Positions 24,391 to 32,266 of a stretch of DNA of 64,000 nt are shown here, one piece after another. The stretch is from Variovorax sp. J22G73 (GTDB lineage: Bacteria; Pseudomonadota; Gammaproteobacteria; Burkholderiales; Burkholderiaceae_C), in the NCBI RefSeq assembly GCF_030317035.1, contig NZ_JASZYK010000003.1:186001-250000 (forward strand). The letters are read 5' to 3'. Position 1 is the first letter of the stretch; every line of letters begins with the position of its first letter. The position numbers were made by a program, and so were the translations under genes. The notes under the pieces were generated by a model that was not told where the DNA came from, made no database searches, and worked only from the letters and a program-made list of their open reading frames with translations.

Positions 24391-25917
24391 CTACCTGCGG
24401 CGCGCGAGCTTCAGTGCGACCGCCGCGAAGACGCCTGCCAGCACCACGAGCGTGAGTTCGAACGATGCGAACACGCCGTCCCCCGCGCGAAGGCTGGCGA
24501 GCAGGTCGCGGTCGCCAGCCAATGCACTCGCAAGCGGTAAGGCGGCCAGCAGCACGGCGGCGGCGGCGAAGTGCTCGACCCATGCGCGCCCGATGCGCCG
24601 CGCACATGCGTGCAGCAGCATCAACCCCCACGCGATGAAGAACAGGTGAACCTCCCACTCGCCGCGCGCCGCAAGGCCGGGCGGGAGCAGGCGGTTGCCC
24701 CACAGGAATGCCGCCATCGCCACCGGAAGGCCCGCGATGGCCGCGACGTTGAGCCGCTCCACCAGCCGCAGGCCGAAGGACGGCGTTTGCTCCACGGCCT
24801 GCCGCGCGCGCCGCTTCGCTGTCCACAGCACGAGCCCGGTCGCGACCATCGCCGCGCCGGTGAGGCTGGCGAAGAAGTACAGCCAGCGCGTCACCCCATC
24901 GGCAAAGCGCCCCACGTGCAGGCCGTACAGCACGCCGCGGGTTTCGGCGGCCGGGGCGGAGTGGTCTTTCACCTGCAACATCGCGCCGCTCGCGCCGTCG
25001 AACACCACATGGCGCGGGCTCACCGACACGCGCCCTGCGTCGCCGCGCACGACCGTCACGCGCGACGCGGCATCGCCGGGGTTGTCGACCAGCAGCCGCG
25101 CCACGCGGCCCGTGCCCCAGCGCCGCTCGGCCTCGCGCACCATCGCGCCCACGTCGGCGAGCGGCGCGGCGGTGCTGCTGGCCGCGCCCGCAGGCAGGAA
25201 CGCCGTCATCTCGGCCCTCAGTGCCTGGCGCAGCTGCGCTGTTTGGAGCGCGCTGTCGGCGCCCCACGGCATGTACAGCGTCATGAGCGTGACGAGGCCG
25301 GTGTAGGTGATCATCAAATGAAAGGGCAGCGCGGCGACCGACAGCGCGTTGTGCGCGTCCAGCCACGAGCGCTGGCCCTTGCCGCGGCGGAAGGTGAAGA
25401 AGTTGGCGAAGATCTTCTTGTGCGTGATGACGCCGCTGACCAGCGCGACCAGCATGAACATCGTGGCCAGCCCCACCAGCCAGCGCCCGACCACCCGCGG
25501 GAGGTAGTGCAGCGAGAAGTGGAAGTAGTAGAAGAATTCGCCGCCGTAGGTCTCGCGCACGTGCACGGCGTGGCCGGTCAGCGGGTCGAGCATGGCCCTG
25601 CCGTCGTTGCCTCCGTTGCTGCGGATGTGCCACGAGGCGGCCACGACGTTCGTGCGTTCACCTGCCAGCTCGATCACCCATTGCGTCGCACCGGGCGCCA
25701 GCGCCTGCAGACCGGCAACCGCCTGCATCGCGCTGCGGGCCGCATCCGGCGGTTGCTTCAGCGCAGGTATCTCGGGCCGCATCCACTGCGAGAGCTCTTC
25801 GCGAAAGTAGCTCACCGCGCCGGTGAGGAACATCGCGTACAGCAGCCAGCCGAACAGCAGCCCGGTCCAGGTGTGAAGGCCGGCCATGGCCTGGCGAAGG
25901 CGTGGCGCACCGGTCAC
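24391..25917 (-). CDS. PepSY-associated membrane protein, iron-uptake reductase type
   Basis: The 508-residue protein is of the PepSY_TM (PiuB-like) family linked to siderophore use, possibly as an inner-membrane ferric-siderophore reductase. It has a first helix at GLLFGWLLYAMFLTGAVSYF, PepSY-like periplasmic segments, and further helices at FMLVALVSGVI, LYFFASLTGAAMVATGLVL and C-terminal hydrophobic stretches. The conserved HTWTGLLFGW and GVITHKKIF motifs are present. The start is a GTG at 25917 overlapping the upstream stop as GTGA. It is the last gene of receptor-DUF3649-PepSY, so linked to the second TonB receptor. Confidence 0.86.
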   Translation of the reverse strand: MTGAPRLRQAMAGLHTWTGLLFGWLLYAMFLTGAVSYFREELSQWMRPEIPALKQPPDAARSAMQAVAGLQALAPGATQWVIELAGERTNVVAASWHIRSNGGNDGRAMLDPLTGHAVHVRETYGGEFFYYFHFSLHYLPRVVGRWLVGLATMFMLVALVSGVITHKKIFANFFTFRRGKGQRSWLDAHNALSVAALPFHLMITYTGLVTLMTLYMPWGADSALQTAQLRQALRAEMTAFLPAGAASSTAAPLADVGAMVREAERRWGTGRVARLLVDNPGDAASRVTVVRGDAGRVSVSPRHVVFDGASGAMLQVKDHSAPAAETRGVLYGLHVGRFADGVTRWLYFFASLTGAAMVATGLVLWTAKRRARQAVEQTPSFGLRLVERLNVAAIAGLPVAMAAFLWGNRLLPPGLAARGEWEVHLFFIAWGLMLLHACARRIGRAWVEHFAAAAVLLAALPLASALAGDRDLLASLRAGDGVFASFELTLVVLAGVFAAVALKLARRR

Positions 25918-26195
25918 GCGGCAGCCCACACGCTGCACGCCGCCGCCAGCAGCGGCATCGCCACCACAGCCAGCCCCAGCCATGCGCGCCGCGCGGTGCG
26001 CGCGGCGAACACCCACACGACCGCGCCCGCGTACACGCCGAAGCTGGCCTGCATGCCCAGCAGCACGGCCTCGACCGTGCCGATGGGCAAGGCCAGCACG
26101 GCCACGCTGGTCAACGCGGCCAGCGCGTAGCCGCCGAACAGCGCGGCCACCATGCGCGACAGCAGCGCACCCCGGCCCCGGCGCGCCACCGCCAT
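25914..26195 (-). CDS. DUF3649 small membrane protein
   Basis: The 93-residue protein has three predicted membrane helices (AALFGGYALAALTSVAVLALPI, VEAVLLGMQASFGVYAGAVVWVF, AWLGLAVVAMPLLAAACSVW), matching DUF3649, a family found next to PepSY iron-uptake proteins. Its ATG shares one base with the receptor stop codon (TGATG) and its own stop overlaps the PepSY start, so the three genes are tightly coupled. Function is not established. Confidence 0.82.
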   Translation of the reverse strand: MAVARRGRGALLSRMVAALFGGYALAALTSVAVLALPIGTVEAVLLGMQASFGVYAGAVVWVFAARTARRAWLGLAVVAMPLLAAACSVWAAA

Positions 26196-28669
26196 CAGAA
26201 GCGGTACAGCGCGCTCACGTTCGCGGTGCGCTCGGCGCTGCGGTAGCAGATGCTGCCGTTGCAATCCATCAGCGACTGCTTGTTCAGCAGGTTGTTGATG
26301 TTCAGCGAGAAGCGCCACGGGCCGCGGTCGAAGCCGAGCGCCAGGTCGACCAGCGTGATGCTGGGGTTGGTGATGCCGGCGTATTCCGTGTCCCATGCGG
26401 AGCGCGACTTGCCGAGGTAGCGCACGCCCAGCGCCGCGAAGGCGCGGGTGGCATCGCCCACCGGGAACGCGTATTTGCCCCACACCGACGCGCTGTGCTT
26501 GGGCGCGCTCATCAGCGGCAGGCCGAGGTCGCCGTCGTTGCTGCGCGTGATGCGCGTGTCCAGGTAGGTGTACTGGGCGATCAGGCTGAGGTTTTTGGTC
26601 AGCTCGGCACGCGCTTCGAGCTCGAGCCCGCGCGACCTGACCTCGCCGGTCTGGATCACCTCGCCGGGCGCCTGCGGCGCGGCGGTGGTCACGTTGCTGC
26701 GCACGATGTCGAACACCGAGGCGGTGTAGCTCAGGTTCTGTTCCTTGGGCTGGTAGCGCACGCCGGCCTCCACCTGGCGCCCCTTCGAGGGCTTGAGCGG
26801 GTCGCCGTTCAAGCTGTTGCCGATCTCGGGCGAGAACGAGGTCGCGTAGTTCACGTACGGCGCCCAGCCCGAATCGAACAGGTAGACCGCGCCCACGCGG
26901 CCGGTGGTGGCGCTGGCGGAGGTGTCGTAGTCGAGCGTGCTTTCACCGGCCTTCGGGAAAGTGCGAGTGCCCGAGGCGTCGGCCTTGTCGTGCCGCACGC
27001 CGGCGGTGACCACCCAGCGGTCCCACTTCACCTGGTCTTGGAGGTAGAGGCCGACCTGCTTGCTCGGCATGCGGTTCACGTACGGGTCGGCTGCGGGCGC
27101 GAGCGGCTGGTGGGTGTATACCGGCGCGAACAGGTTCATGGGCGCGAGCAGTGGGCGGTCGTACGGAAACTCGTCGGTGATGCGCGACTTGGCATAGTCC
27201 ACGCCCGCCAGCAGCGTGTGCGACAGCGGCCCGGTGTCGACGCGGGCCTGCACGCGCGTGTCCACGAGCAGGCCCTTCCAGTGCGTTTCGCGCGGGGAGA
27301 AGCTGCGGTTGAGCGTGTAGCCGTCGGCACGCAGGCCGCGCGGGAACACGTTGGTCTCGGAGCGGTCGAGTTCGCTGTAGCGCATGCTCTGCTGCACCGA
27401 CCAGGTGTCGTCGAAGCGGTGCTCGAACTCGTAGCCCAGCATCTTGTTGTCGCGGCGCCAGCGGTTGTCGTAGCCGCCGATGTTCACGCTCGGGTTCGGC
27501 TGGCCGAACACGCCGGGCTGCTGCAGCTGGTTCTGCCAGGCGTAGGCCTGGTTGTCCTTCTGGTAGCGCCCGAGCAGCGTCAGCTTGGTGTCGGCGCTGG
27601 GCTGCCAGGTGAGCGCGGGCGCGATGAAGAGGCGGTCGTCGCGATCGTTGTCCAGCCGGGTGCCCGAGTCGCGGCCCAGCACGGTGAGTCGGTAGGTCCA
27701 TTCGTTCTGGCTGTCGAGCGCGCCGCCGATGTCGGCCTTCAGCTGCTTGCGGCCGTAGGTGCCGTACTCGATGCCGACTTCGCGCAGGGTGTCGGCCGTC
27801 GGCCGCTTGCTCACGGCGTTGACCATGCCGCCCGGCGGCATCTTTCCGTAGAGCACCGAGGCGGGGCCGCGCAGCACTTCGAGCCGCTCCAGGCCATAGG
27901 GCTCGATGGGTGCCGCGTAGGAGCGCCCGGAGGTGAGCAGCCCGTCCATGAAGACGCCCGCGGTGCCCAGCTCGAAGCCGCGCAGCAGCGAGAACTCGTC
28001 GACCGCCCAGGGCTTCAGGTTGGGCGTGACGCCGGCGGTGTAGCGCAGTGCTTCGTCGAGCGTCTCGGCCTTGCGGTCGCCGATTTCGTCGGCAGTGATC
28101 ACCGAGACCGACTGCGGGTTCTCGATCAGGGCGGTGTCGGTCTTGGTGGCCGTGGCGCTGCGTCGGGCGACATAGCCGTTGACGCGGCTGGTGGGCGTCT
28201 CGCGCTCGGTGGCGGCGGTGACGGTCACAGGCGACAGCGTGGCGGCGTCGTTGGTGCCACCCGTGCTGCCTATGCCGTTGCGCACCGGTGCGCCGGCCTT
28301 GCGCAGCGCATACGCGCCGCCGCCCTGGCCGACCGCCTCGTAGCCGCTGCCGCGCAGCACCTGCTCGAAGCCTTCCTGCGGCGTGTAGCGCCCGCGCAGT
28401 CCGTCGCTGCGCAGGCCGGCGAGCATGCCGGGCTCGAAGACCAACTGCACGCCCGTGGCGGCGGCGTACTGGGCCAGCACGTCGGCAAGCGTGCCGCCGG
28501 CAATGGCGTACTGGCGTGGGGCCTGGGCCGTGGGCTCCGCGGCAAAGGCGGGCGCGGCTACCAGCGCGCAGGCTGGCGCTGCGATCAACGCCGCGCGAAT
28601 GGCCGTGGTGGTGAGCGCGAGCGCGAACCCGTCGATGCGCCGGTGCCGGCGTGCCTGCTGCGATGTCAT
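26195..28669 (-). CDS. TonB-dependent siderophore receptor with STN signalling domain (set 2)
   Basis: The 824-residue receptor has a signal peptide ending APAFA-AE, an STN domain (LADVLAQYAAATGVQLVFEPGMLAGL to GFEQVLRGSGYEAV), a TonB-box-like TLSPVTVTA, a plug (IENPQSVSVITADEIGDRKAET, LERLEVLRGPASVLYGKMPPGGMVN) and a barrel ending SALYRF. It resembles FpvA/FoxA-type transducers. The start at 28669 has AAGGA about 11 bases upstream. FecR and FecI genes are immediately upstream on the same strand. The PPGG loop in the plug is common in hydroxamate receptors, but the ligand cannot be fixed. Confidence 0.92.
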   Translation of the reverse strand: MTSQQARRHRRIDGFALALTTTAIRAALIAAPACALVAAPAFAAEPTAQAPRQYAIAGGTLADVLAQYAAATGVQLVFEPGMLAGLRSDGLRGRYTPQEGFEQVLRGSGYEAVGQGGGAYALRKAGAPVRNGIGSTGGTNDAATLSPVTVTAATERETPTSRVNGYVARRSATATKTDTALIENPQSVSVITADEIGDRKAETLDEALRYTAGVTPNLKPWAVDEFSLLRGFELGTAGVFMDGLLTSGRSYAAPIEPYGLERLEVLRGPASVLYGKMPPGGMVNAVSKRPTADTLREVGIEYGTYGRKQLKADIGGALDSQNEWTYRLTVLGRDSGTRLDNDRDDRLFIAPALTWQPSADTKLTLLGRYQKDNQAYAWQNQLQQPGVFGQPNPSVNIGGYDNRWRRDNKMLGYEFEHRFDDTWSVQQSMRYSELDRSETNVFPRGLRADGYTLNRSFSPRETHWKGLLVDTRVQARVDTGPLSHTLLAGVDYAKSRITDEFPYDRPLLAPMNLFAPVYTHQPLAPAADPYVNRMPSKQVGLYLQDQVKWDRWVVTAGVRHDKADASGTRTFPKAGESTLDYDTSASATTGRVGAVYLFDSGWAPYVNYATSFSPEIGNSLNGDPLKPSKGRQVEAGVRYQPKEQNLSYTASVFDIVRSNVTTAAPQAPGEVIQTGEVRSRGLELEARAELTKNLSLIAQYTYLDTRITRSNDGDLGLPLMSAPKHSASVWGKYAFPVGDATRAFAALGVRYLGKSRSAWDTEYAGITNPSITLVDLALGFDRGPWRFSLNINNLLNKQSLMDCNGSICYRSAERTANVSALYRF

Positions 28670-28740
28670 GTGTCTGCGTCCTTGGAGGTCTGTGAGAGCG
28701 GTGGTGCGCATCGGCGTCGATGCGTCATTCCCCCTGTCAC

Positions 28741-28765
28741 CGGACGAGACGGAAAAAGTGATCAC
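28741..28765 (-). promoter_or_regulatory. Candidate ECF-sigma promoter before TonB receptor 2
   Basis: On the minus strand GTGATCACTTTTTCC (28751-28765) leads into CCGTCTCGTCCG (28741-28752). CGTC-type -10 elements are known for iron-starvation sigma factors. The site is 72 bases before the receptor ATG. It differs from the 12-9-9 element of set 1, consistent with a separate sigma factor. Confidence 0.4.
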
Positions 28766-28830
28766 CTCCCTGCGGATTTTTTTCTCGGACTGCCATGGGG
28801 CGCTCCATGCGCCGTCCTCGAGCGCCGAGC

Positions 28831-28857
28831 CGCGTCTACCGCGTCTACCGCATCTAC
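28831..28857. repeat. 9-base tandem repeat, three units
   Basis: CGCGTCTAC occurs twice, followed by CGCATCTAC. The array lies immediately beyond and across the fecR-2 stop codon. Confidence 0.65.
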
Positions 28858-29843
28858 CGCGGCGCCACCGTCACCCAGTAGCGGGTCGCCTGCTCGATGC
28901 GCAGCGGCAGCGAGCGCGCCAGCAGCGCCAGGCCGGCGTCGGTGTCGGCCAGCGACACGGCGCCCGACACGCGCAGCTCGGCCACCGCCGGGTCGCAGCG
29001 CAGCACGCCGCTGCGGTAGCGGCTCATTTCGGCCACCACGTCGGCCAGGCGCATGTTGCGCGCGAGCAGCATGCCCTGCTCCCAGAGCGCGGCGCTGTTG
29101 TCGACCGCGACCTCGGAGCGGATGCGCGCCGCCTCGAAGTCGGCCTGCTGGCCGGCCCGCAGGAGGTGCGAGGCGCCGTCCAGCGCACGAATCTCGACGG
29201 CGTGCTCGAACACCGCGACGCGCGTGGTCTGGTCGTCGAGGCGGCGCACGCTGAAACGCGTGCCCAGCGCCCGCACGGTGCCCTGCGGCGTCTGCACCAG
29301 GAACGGCCTGTAGGTGGGGGAGGGGTCGGCGTGCGTGGTGACGAGGATCTCGCCGGCCTGCAGCCGGATGTGCCTTTGCGCAGCGGTGAACGCGATGTCC
29401 ACCGCGCTCGCGGTGTTCAGCACCAGGCGCGAGCCGTCGGCCAGCGTCATCGACCTGCGCTCGCCGGTCGCGGTGGCCACGTCGGCGCTCCACTCGCGCC
29501 AGGGCATGTGGCGCCATGCGAGCCAGCCGGCCGGCGCGGCGATCAGCAGCGCGCCCAGCATGCCCATGCTTCGGCGGCGAGTGGGGCGTTGCAGGGCCTG
29601 GAAGGCGTCCTTGCCGATGCCCGCGGGCACCTGGGCGAACACGCCCAGCAGCGCCTCGGCGCGCGCCCAGGCCTCGGCATGCGCGGGGCTCTGCTGGCGC
29701 CAGCGGTTGACGTTGGCCTGCGCTTTCTGGGCGTCGTCGCCGTAGCGCAGAGTCAGCATCCAGTCGGCGGCTTCGCTCAGCAGCGCGGGGTCGAGCGCTG
29801 TGCGGGGAGCGCCGTGCGCCTGCAGCGGCTGCGGAGTGTTCAT
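28854..29843 (-). CDS. FecR-family anti-sigma/signal transducer (set 2)
   Basis: The 329-residue protein has a DUF4880-like N-terminus (EAADWMLTLRYGDDAQKAQANVNRWRQQSPAHAEAWARAEAL), one membrane helix (GMLGALLIAAPAGWLAW), the FecR domain (ATATGERRSMTLADGSRLVLNTASAVDIAF, VRALGTRFSVRRLDDQTTRVAVFE) and a C-terminal DUF4974/STN-like part (RLADVVAEMSRYRSGVLRCDP). It should relay occupancy of the receptor encoded next to it to the sigma factor gene 21 bases upstream. Length is typical. Confidence 0.9.
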   Translation of the reverse strand: MNTPQPLQAHGAPRTALDPALLSEAADWMLTLRYGDDAQKAQANVNRWRQQSPAHAEAWARAEALLGVFAQVPAGIGKDAFQALQRPTRRRSMGMLGALLIAAPAGWLAWRHMPWREWSADVATATGERRSMTLADGSRLVLNTASAVDIAFTAAQRHIRLQAGEILVTTHADPSPTYRPFLVQTPQGTVRALGTRFSVRRLDDQTTRVAVFEHAVEIRALDGASHLLRAGQQADFEAARIRSEVAVDNSAALWEQGMLLARNMRLADVVAEMSRYRSGVLRCDPAVAELRVSGAVSLADTDAGLALLARSLPLRIEQATRYWVTVAPR

Positions 29844-29864
29844 TTTGGGGGGGCGGCCTGCCGC

Positions 29865-30368
29865 TCAGGCGACGGACATGCAGGCGACCAGCGCCTTGTG
29901 GATATGGCGGCGCACAGTGATCACCGGCATCGCCATGCGCTCGGAAATCTGCTGCAGCGTGAGCTCGTCGAACTGCGCCAGCAGGAACACCTGCCGCGTG
30001 CGCGCCGGAAGGCTGGCCAGCATGGCCTCGATGTGCAACAGCGATTCGATGATGAGCAGGCGCGCCTCCGGCGAAGGCGCCTCGGGCTCGCTCAGGTGAG
30101 CCACCGCCTCGAGGTAGGCGCGCTCCACCTCGCGCCGGCGCCAGTGGTCGGCCACCAGGCCCTTGGCGACGTGGGTGAGGAACGCGCGCGGCTCGTCGCC
30201 GAGGTTGGCGGTGCGCGAAGACACCATCAGCCGCACGAAGGTGTCGTGCGCCAGGTCGGCCGCGTCGCAGGCGTCGCCCAGGCGGCGGCGCAGCCAGCCG
30301 AGCAACCAGCCGTGGTGGTCGCTGTACAGGGCTTCGATGGGCGAGGCGGGGGAGCTGGCCGCGGGCAT
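29865..30368 (-). CDS. ECF sigma factor, FecI-like (set 2)
   Basis: The 167-residue protein shows region 2 (DACDAADLAHDTFVRLMVSSR, PRAFLTHVAKGLVADHWRRREVERAYLEAV, a pattern typical of FecI) and region 4 (LPARTRQVFLLAQFDELTLQQISERMAMPVITVRRHIHKALVACM). It heads the sigma-FecR-receptor-DUF3649-PepSY run. A palindrome resembling a Fur box is 36 bases upstream of its ATG, consistent with induction by iron starvation. Confidence 0.92.
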   Translation of the reverse strand: MPAASSPASPIEALYSDHHGWLLGWLRRRLGDACDAADLAHDTFVRLMVSSRTANLGDEPRAFLTHVAKGLVADHWRRREVERAYLEAVAHLSEPEAPSPEARLLIIESLLHIEAMLASLPARTRQVFLLAQFDELTLQQISERMAMPVITVRRHIHKALVACMSVA

Positions 30369-30403
30369 TGAGAACGGTTCTGGGGGAGGAATGTGGCGCG
30401 ACG

Positions 30404-30422
30404 AATGCGAACCGTTCGCAAT
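30404..30422. promoter_or_regulatory. Putative Fur box upstream of fecI-2
   Basis: AATGCGAAC, one base, GTTCGCAAT forms a 9-1-9 inverted repeat with 8 of 9 pairs matching, the design of a Fur box; it resembles the GC-rich beta-proteobacterial form AATGAGAATGATTCTCATT. It lies just before the sigma gene start. Confidence 0.55.
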
Positions 30423-30513
30423 TGTATTGGTTAATTAGTGTTGCCGTGTCGCCTCAAATGTTGATCAGCAAAGTCAATGTGCGGCCGCGCCCGCGCCGTC
30501 TCTCAGCTCGCAG

Positions 30514-31575
30514 TCACACAGCCGAAGGCGGCCCAACGCTCGTTCTGCCCGTCGCGTCCCGCTGGAAACGCACCTGCACCTCGGCCGCGCGCGCCCTCAG
30601 CTGCCCGCAGCCGCCATCGACGTCCTGTCCGGCCGAGTTGCGCAGCTTCGTGAGAATGCCGCGCTCGTGCAGCGTGCGCGCCATCTGCTCGCAGCGCTCC
30701 CACGACGGTCGGCTGAAAGCCACGCCGTCCACCGCGTTGAAGGGAATCATGTTCAGCACGCCGTACTTGCCGGACAGCAGCCGCACGATGCCCTCGACCT
30801 CGTCCGGCCCGTCGTTGACGCCTTCGAGCAGCGTCCACTGGTACTGGATGGGGTAGCCCGTGGCGCGCGCATAGCGCTCGCCCGCGGCCACCACCTCCTC
30901 GGGCGACATATTGGGTGCGCGCGGCAGCAGCGTCTTGCGCAGCGCGGCCTTGGTGGTGTGCAGCGACAGGGCCAGCGCGGGCCGCACGCGCTCCTGCAGC
31001 AGCCGCTCGAATACGCGCGGGTCGCCCACGGTGGAGAACACCAGGTTCTTGTGGCCCACGTTGCCCACCGTGCCCAGCAGGTCGATCGCCTCGACCACGT
31101 TGTCCAAGTTGTGGGCCGGCTCGCCCATGCCCATGAACACCACCTTGCGCACCGGCCGGCGCGCGCGCGCGAGCGCGACCTGCGCAATGATCTCGGCGCT
31201 GCCCACCTGGCGCAGCAGGCCGTCGCGTCCCGTCATGCAGAACTGGCAACCGACGGCGCAACCCACCTGCGACGACACGCACAGGCCGTCGCGCGGCAGC
31301 AGCACGCTTTCCACGGTCTGGCCGTCGGCCAGGGCGACCAGCAGCCGCTCGGAGCCGTCGGCGCCAGGGTGCACGGCGTGGATGCGCGCCAGCCCCGCCA
31401 GCTCGGCCTCGATGGCCGGCAGCGCCTCCATCAGCGACGATGGAAAGAAGGTGCCCGGCAGGCGGCGGCCGCTGTCGCGCGGCAGCGCGTGCGACCACAG
31501 CCGAAGAATGCGCTGCTCGTGGCTGGGGCCGGCGCCGGCGTCGCGCAGGCGTTGTTTCAGTTCGTGGATTCGCAT
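30514..31575 (-). CDS. RlmN/Cfr-family radical SAM rRNA methyltransferase
   Basis: The 353-residue protein has the radical SAM cluster motif CAVGCQFC (CxxxCxxC), the SAM-binding FMGMGEPAHNLDNV, and a C-terminal CGQL in AGQDVDGGCGQLRA that carries the methyl-accepting cysteine of RlmN and Cfr. These enzymes methylate A2503 of 23S rRNA at C2 or C8. The first 90 residues differ from housekeeping RlmN and the gene is isolated among iron-uptake genes, so it may be a second, RlmN-like copy. RlmN versus Cfr activity cannot be told from the sequence alone. Confidence 0.85.
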   Translation of the reverse strand: MRIHELKQRLRDAGAGPSHEQRILRLWSHALPRDSGRRLPGTFFPSSLMEALPAIEAELAGLARIHAVHPGADGSERLLVALADGQTVESVLLPRDGLCVSSQVGCAVGCQFCMTGRDGLLRQVGSAEIIAQVALARARRPVRKVVFMGMGEPAHNLDNVVEAIDLLGTVGNVGHKNLVFSTVGDPRVFERLLQERVRPALALSLHTTKAALRKTLLPRAPNMSPEEVVAAGERYARATGYPIQYQWTLLEGVNDGPDEVEGIVRLLSGKYGVLNMIPFNAVDGVAFSRPSWERCEQMARTLHERGILTKLRNSAGQDVDGGCGQLRARAAEVQVRFQRDATGRTSVGPPSAV

Positions 31576-31639
31576 GCGCTGCCGAAGGGCATCAAGGCCT
31601 GGAGGCTGGGGGATCGGGGGAGGGGAGTGGGCGATTGTG

Positions 31640-31657
31640 CACGCCGACGTCGGCGTG
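31640..31657. promoter_or_regulatory. Perfect 18-base palindrome upstream of the radical SAM gene
   Basis: CACGCCGACGTCGGCGTG reads identically on both strands. It lies 65 bases upstream of the radical SAM methyltransferase ATG and 13 bases before a Fur-like site on the other side, inside a 358-base gap. A dimeric regulator site is likely; the regulator is unknown. Confidence 0.5.
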
Positions 31658-31669
31658 AGGGCGCGTTTA

Positions 31670-31701
31670 CATGCGATTCGTTCTCATCTGGCTCCTATAA
31701 T
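31670..31701 (+). promoter_or_regulatory. Fur-like site and -10 box before the DUF3649-PepSY-DUF3325 operon
   Basis: CATGCGATT, one base, GTTCTCATC (31670-31688) matches 13 of 19 positions of the beta-proteobacterial Fur consensus, and a perfect TATAAT follows at 31696-31701. A second copy of the -10 context (CTATRATGCCGCGC) occurs at 31879-31892, after GAGAACGAA. The rest of the 31576-31933 gap holds nothing recognised. Confidence 0.5.
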
Positions 31702-31933
31702 GCCGCGCTCTCCACGACATCGCGCCACCAACAACAGGCCGCCGCCACACCTCGCCAGAAGGCCGGGATCCGTGTGCCGGCACACCCAGAAACCGCGCGT
31801 GCGCCGAAGACCGACGGCATAGCGCCGCATGAACCTGCCAGGGACCACGGTCTCTGGCCCGATCCGGGAGAACGAAATCTATGATGCCGCGCATGCCGCT
31901 TTCCAGCCCGCGCCCCTTCGCCGCGCGCAGCCC

Positions 31934-32215
31934 ATGACCGCCGTTCGCATTGCCCTTCGCATTGCCGCCGGCATGCTCGGCGGCTACGCCTTCACCTGGG
32001 GTTTCATCGCCCTGGCCATCGGCCTGCTGTTCGCCGCGCGCATGGAGTTCCACGACGCCGAAGCCCTGGGCTACATCGTGGGCTTCATCGTTTTCCTGGT
32101 CGCGTTCCTGTGGGCCTTCGCGGCGCGCAGCCTGTTGCGCGTGTGGCTCGTGCTGGCCGGCGGAGGCGCGCTCATGGCGGCTGCCGCGTGGCTGGTGCAG
32201 CGCGCGCTGCTCTGA
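31934..32215 (+). CDS. DUF3649 small membrane protein (second copy)
   Basis: The 93-residue protein has three hydrophobic segments (AGMLGGYAFTWGFIALAIGLLFAA, ALGYIVGFIVFLVAFLWAFAA, VWLVLAGGGALMAAAAWLV) and the GGYAF/GGYAL start shared with the copy at 25914-26195. The ATG at 31934 matches the length of the first copy; an in-frame ATG at 31829 would add 35 unsupported residues. It heads a DUF3649-PepSY-DUF3325 operon, the usual gene order of this iron-uptake module. Confidence 0.8.
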   Translation: MTAVRIALRIAAGMLGGYAFTWGFIALAIGLLFAARMEFHDAEALGYIVGFIVFLVAFLWAFAARSLLRVWLVLAGGGALMAAAAWLVQRALL

Positions 32216-32266
32216 ACAGCCGCATCGCAAGAACTGCTGACCGAGCGCCCAAGGAGATCATTTTCC

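Noticed and set aside
25886..29254. A 1122-codon plus-strand frame opposite TonB receptor 2
   Set aside because: Antisense shadow; receptor motifs are all on the minus strand.
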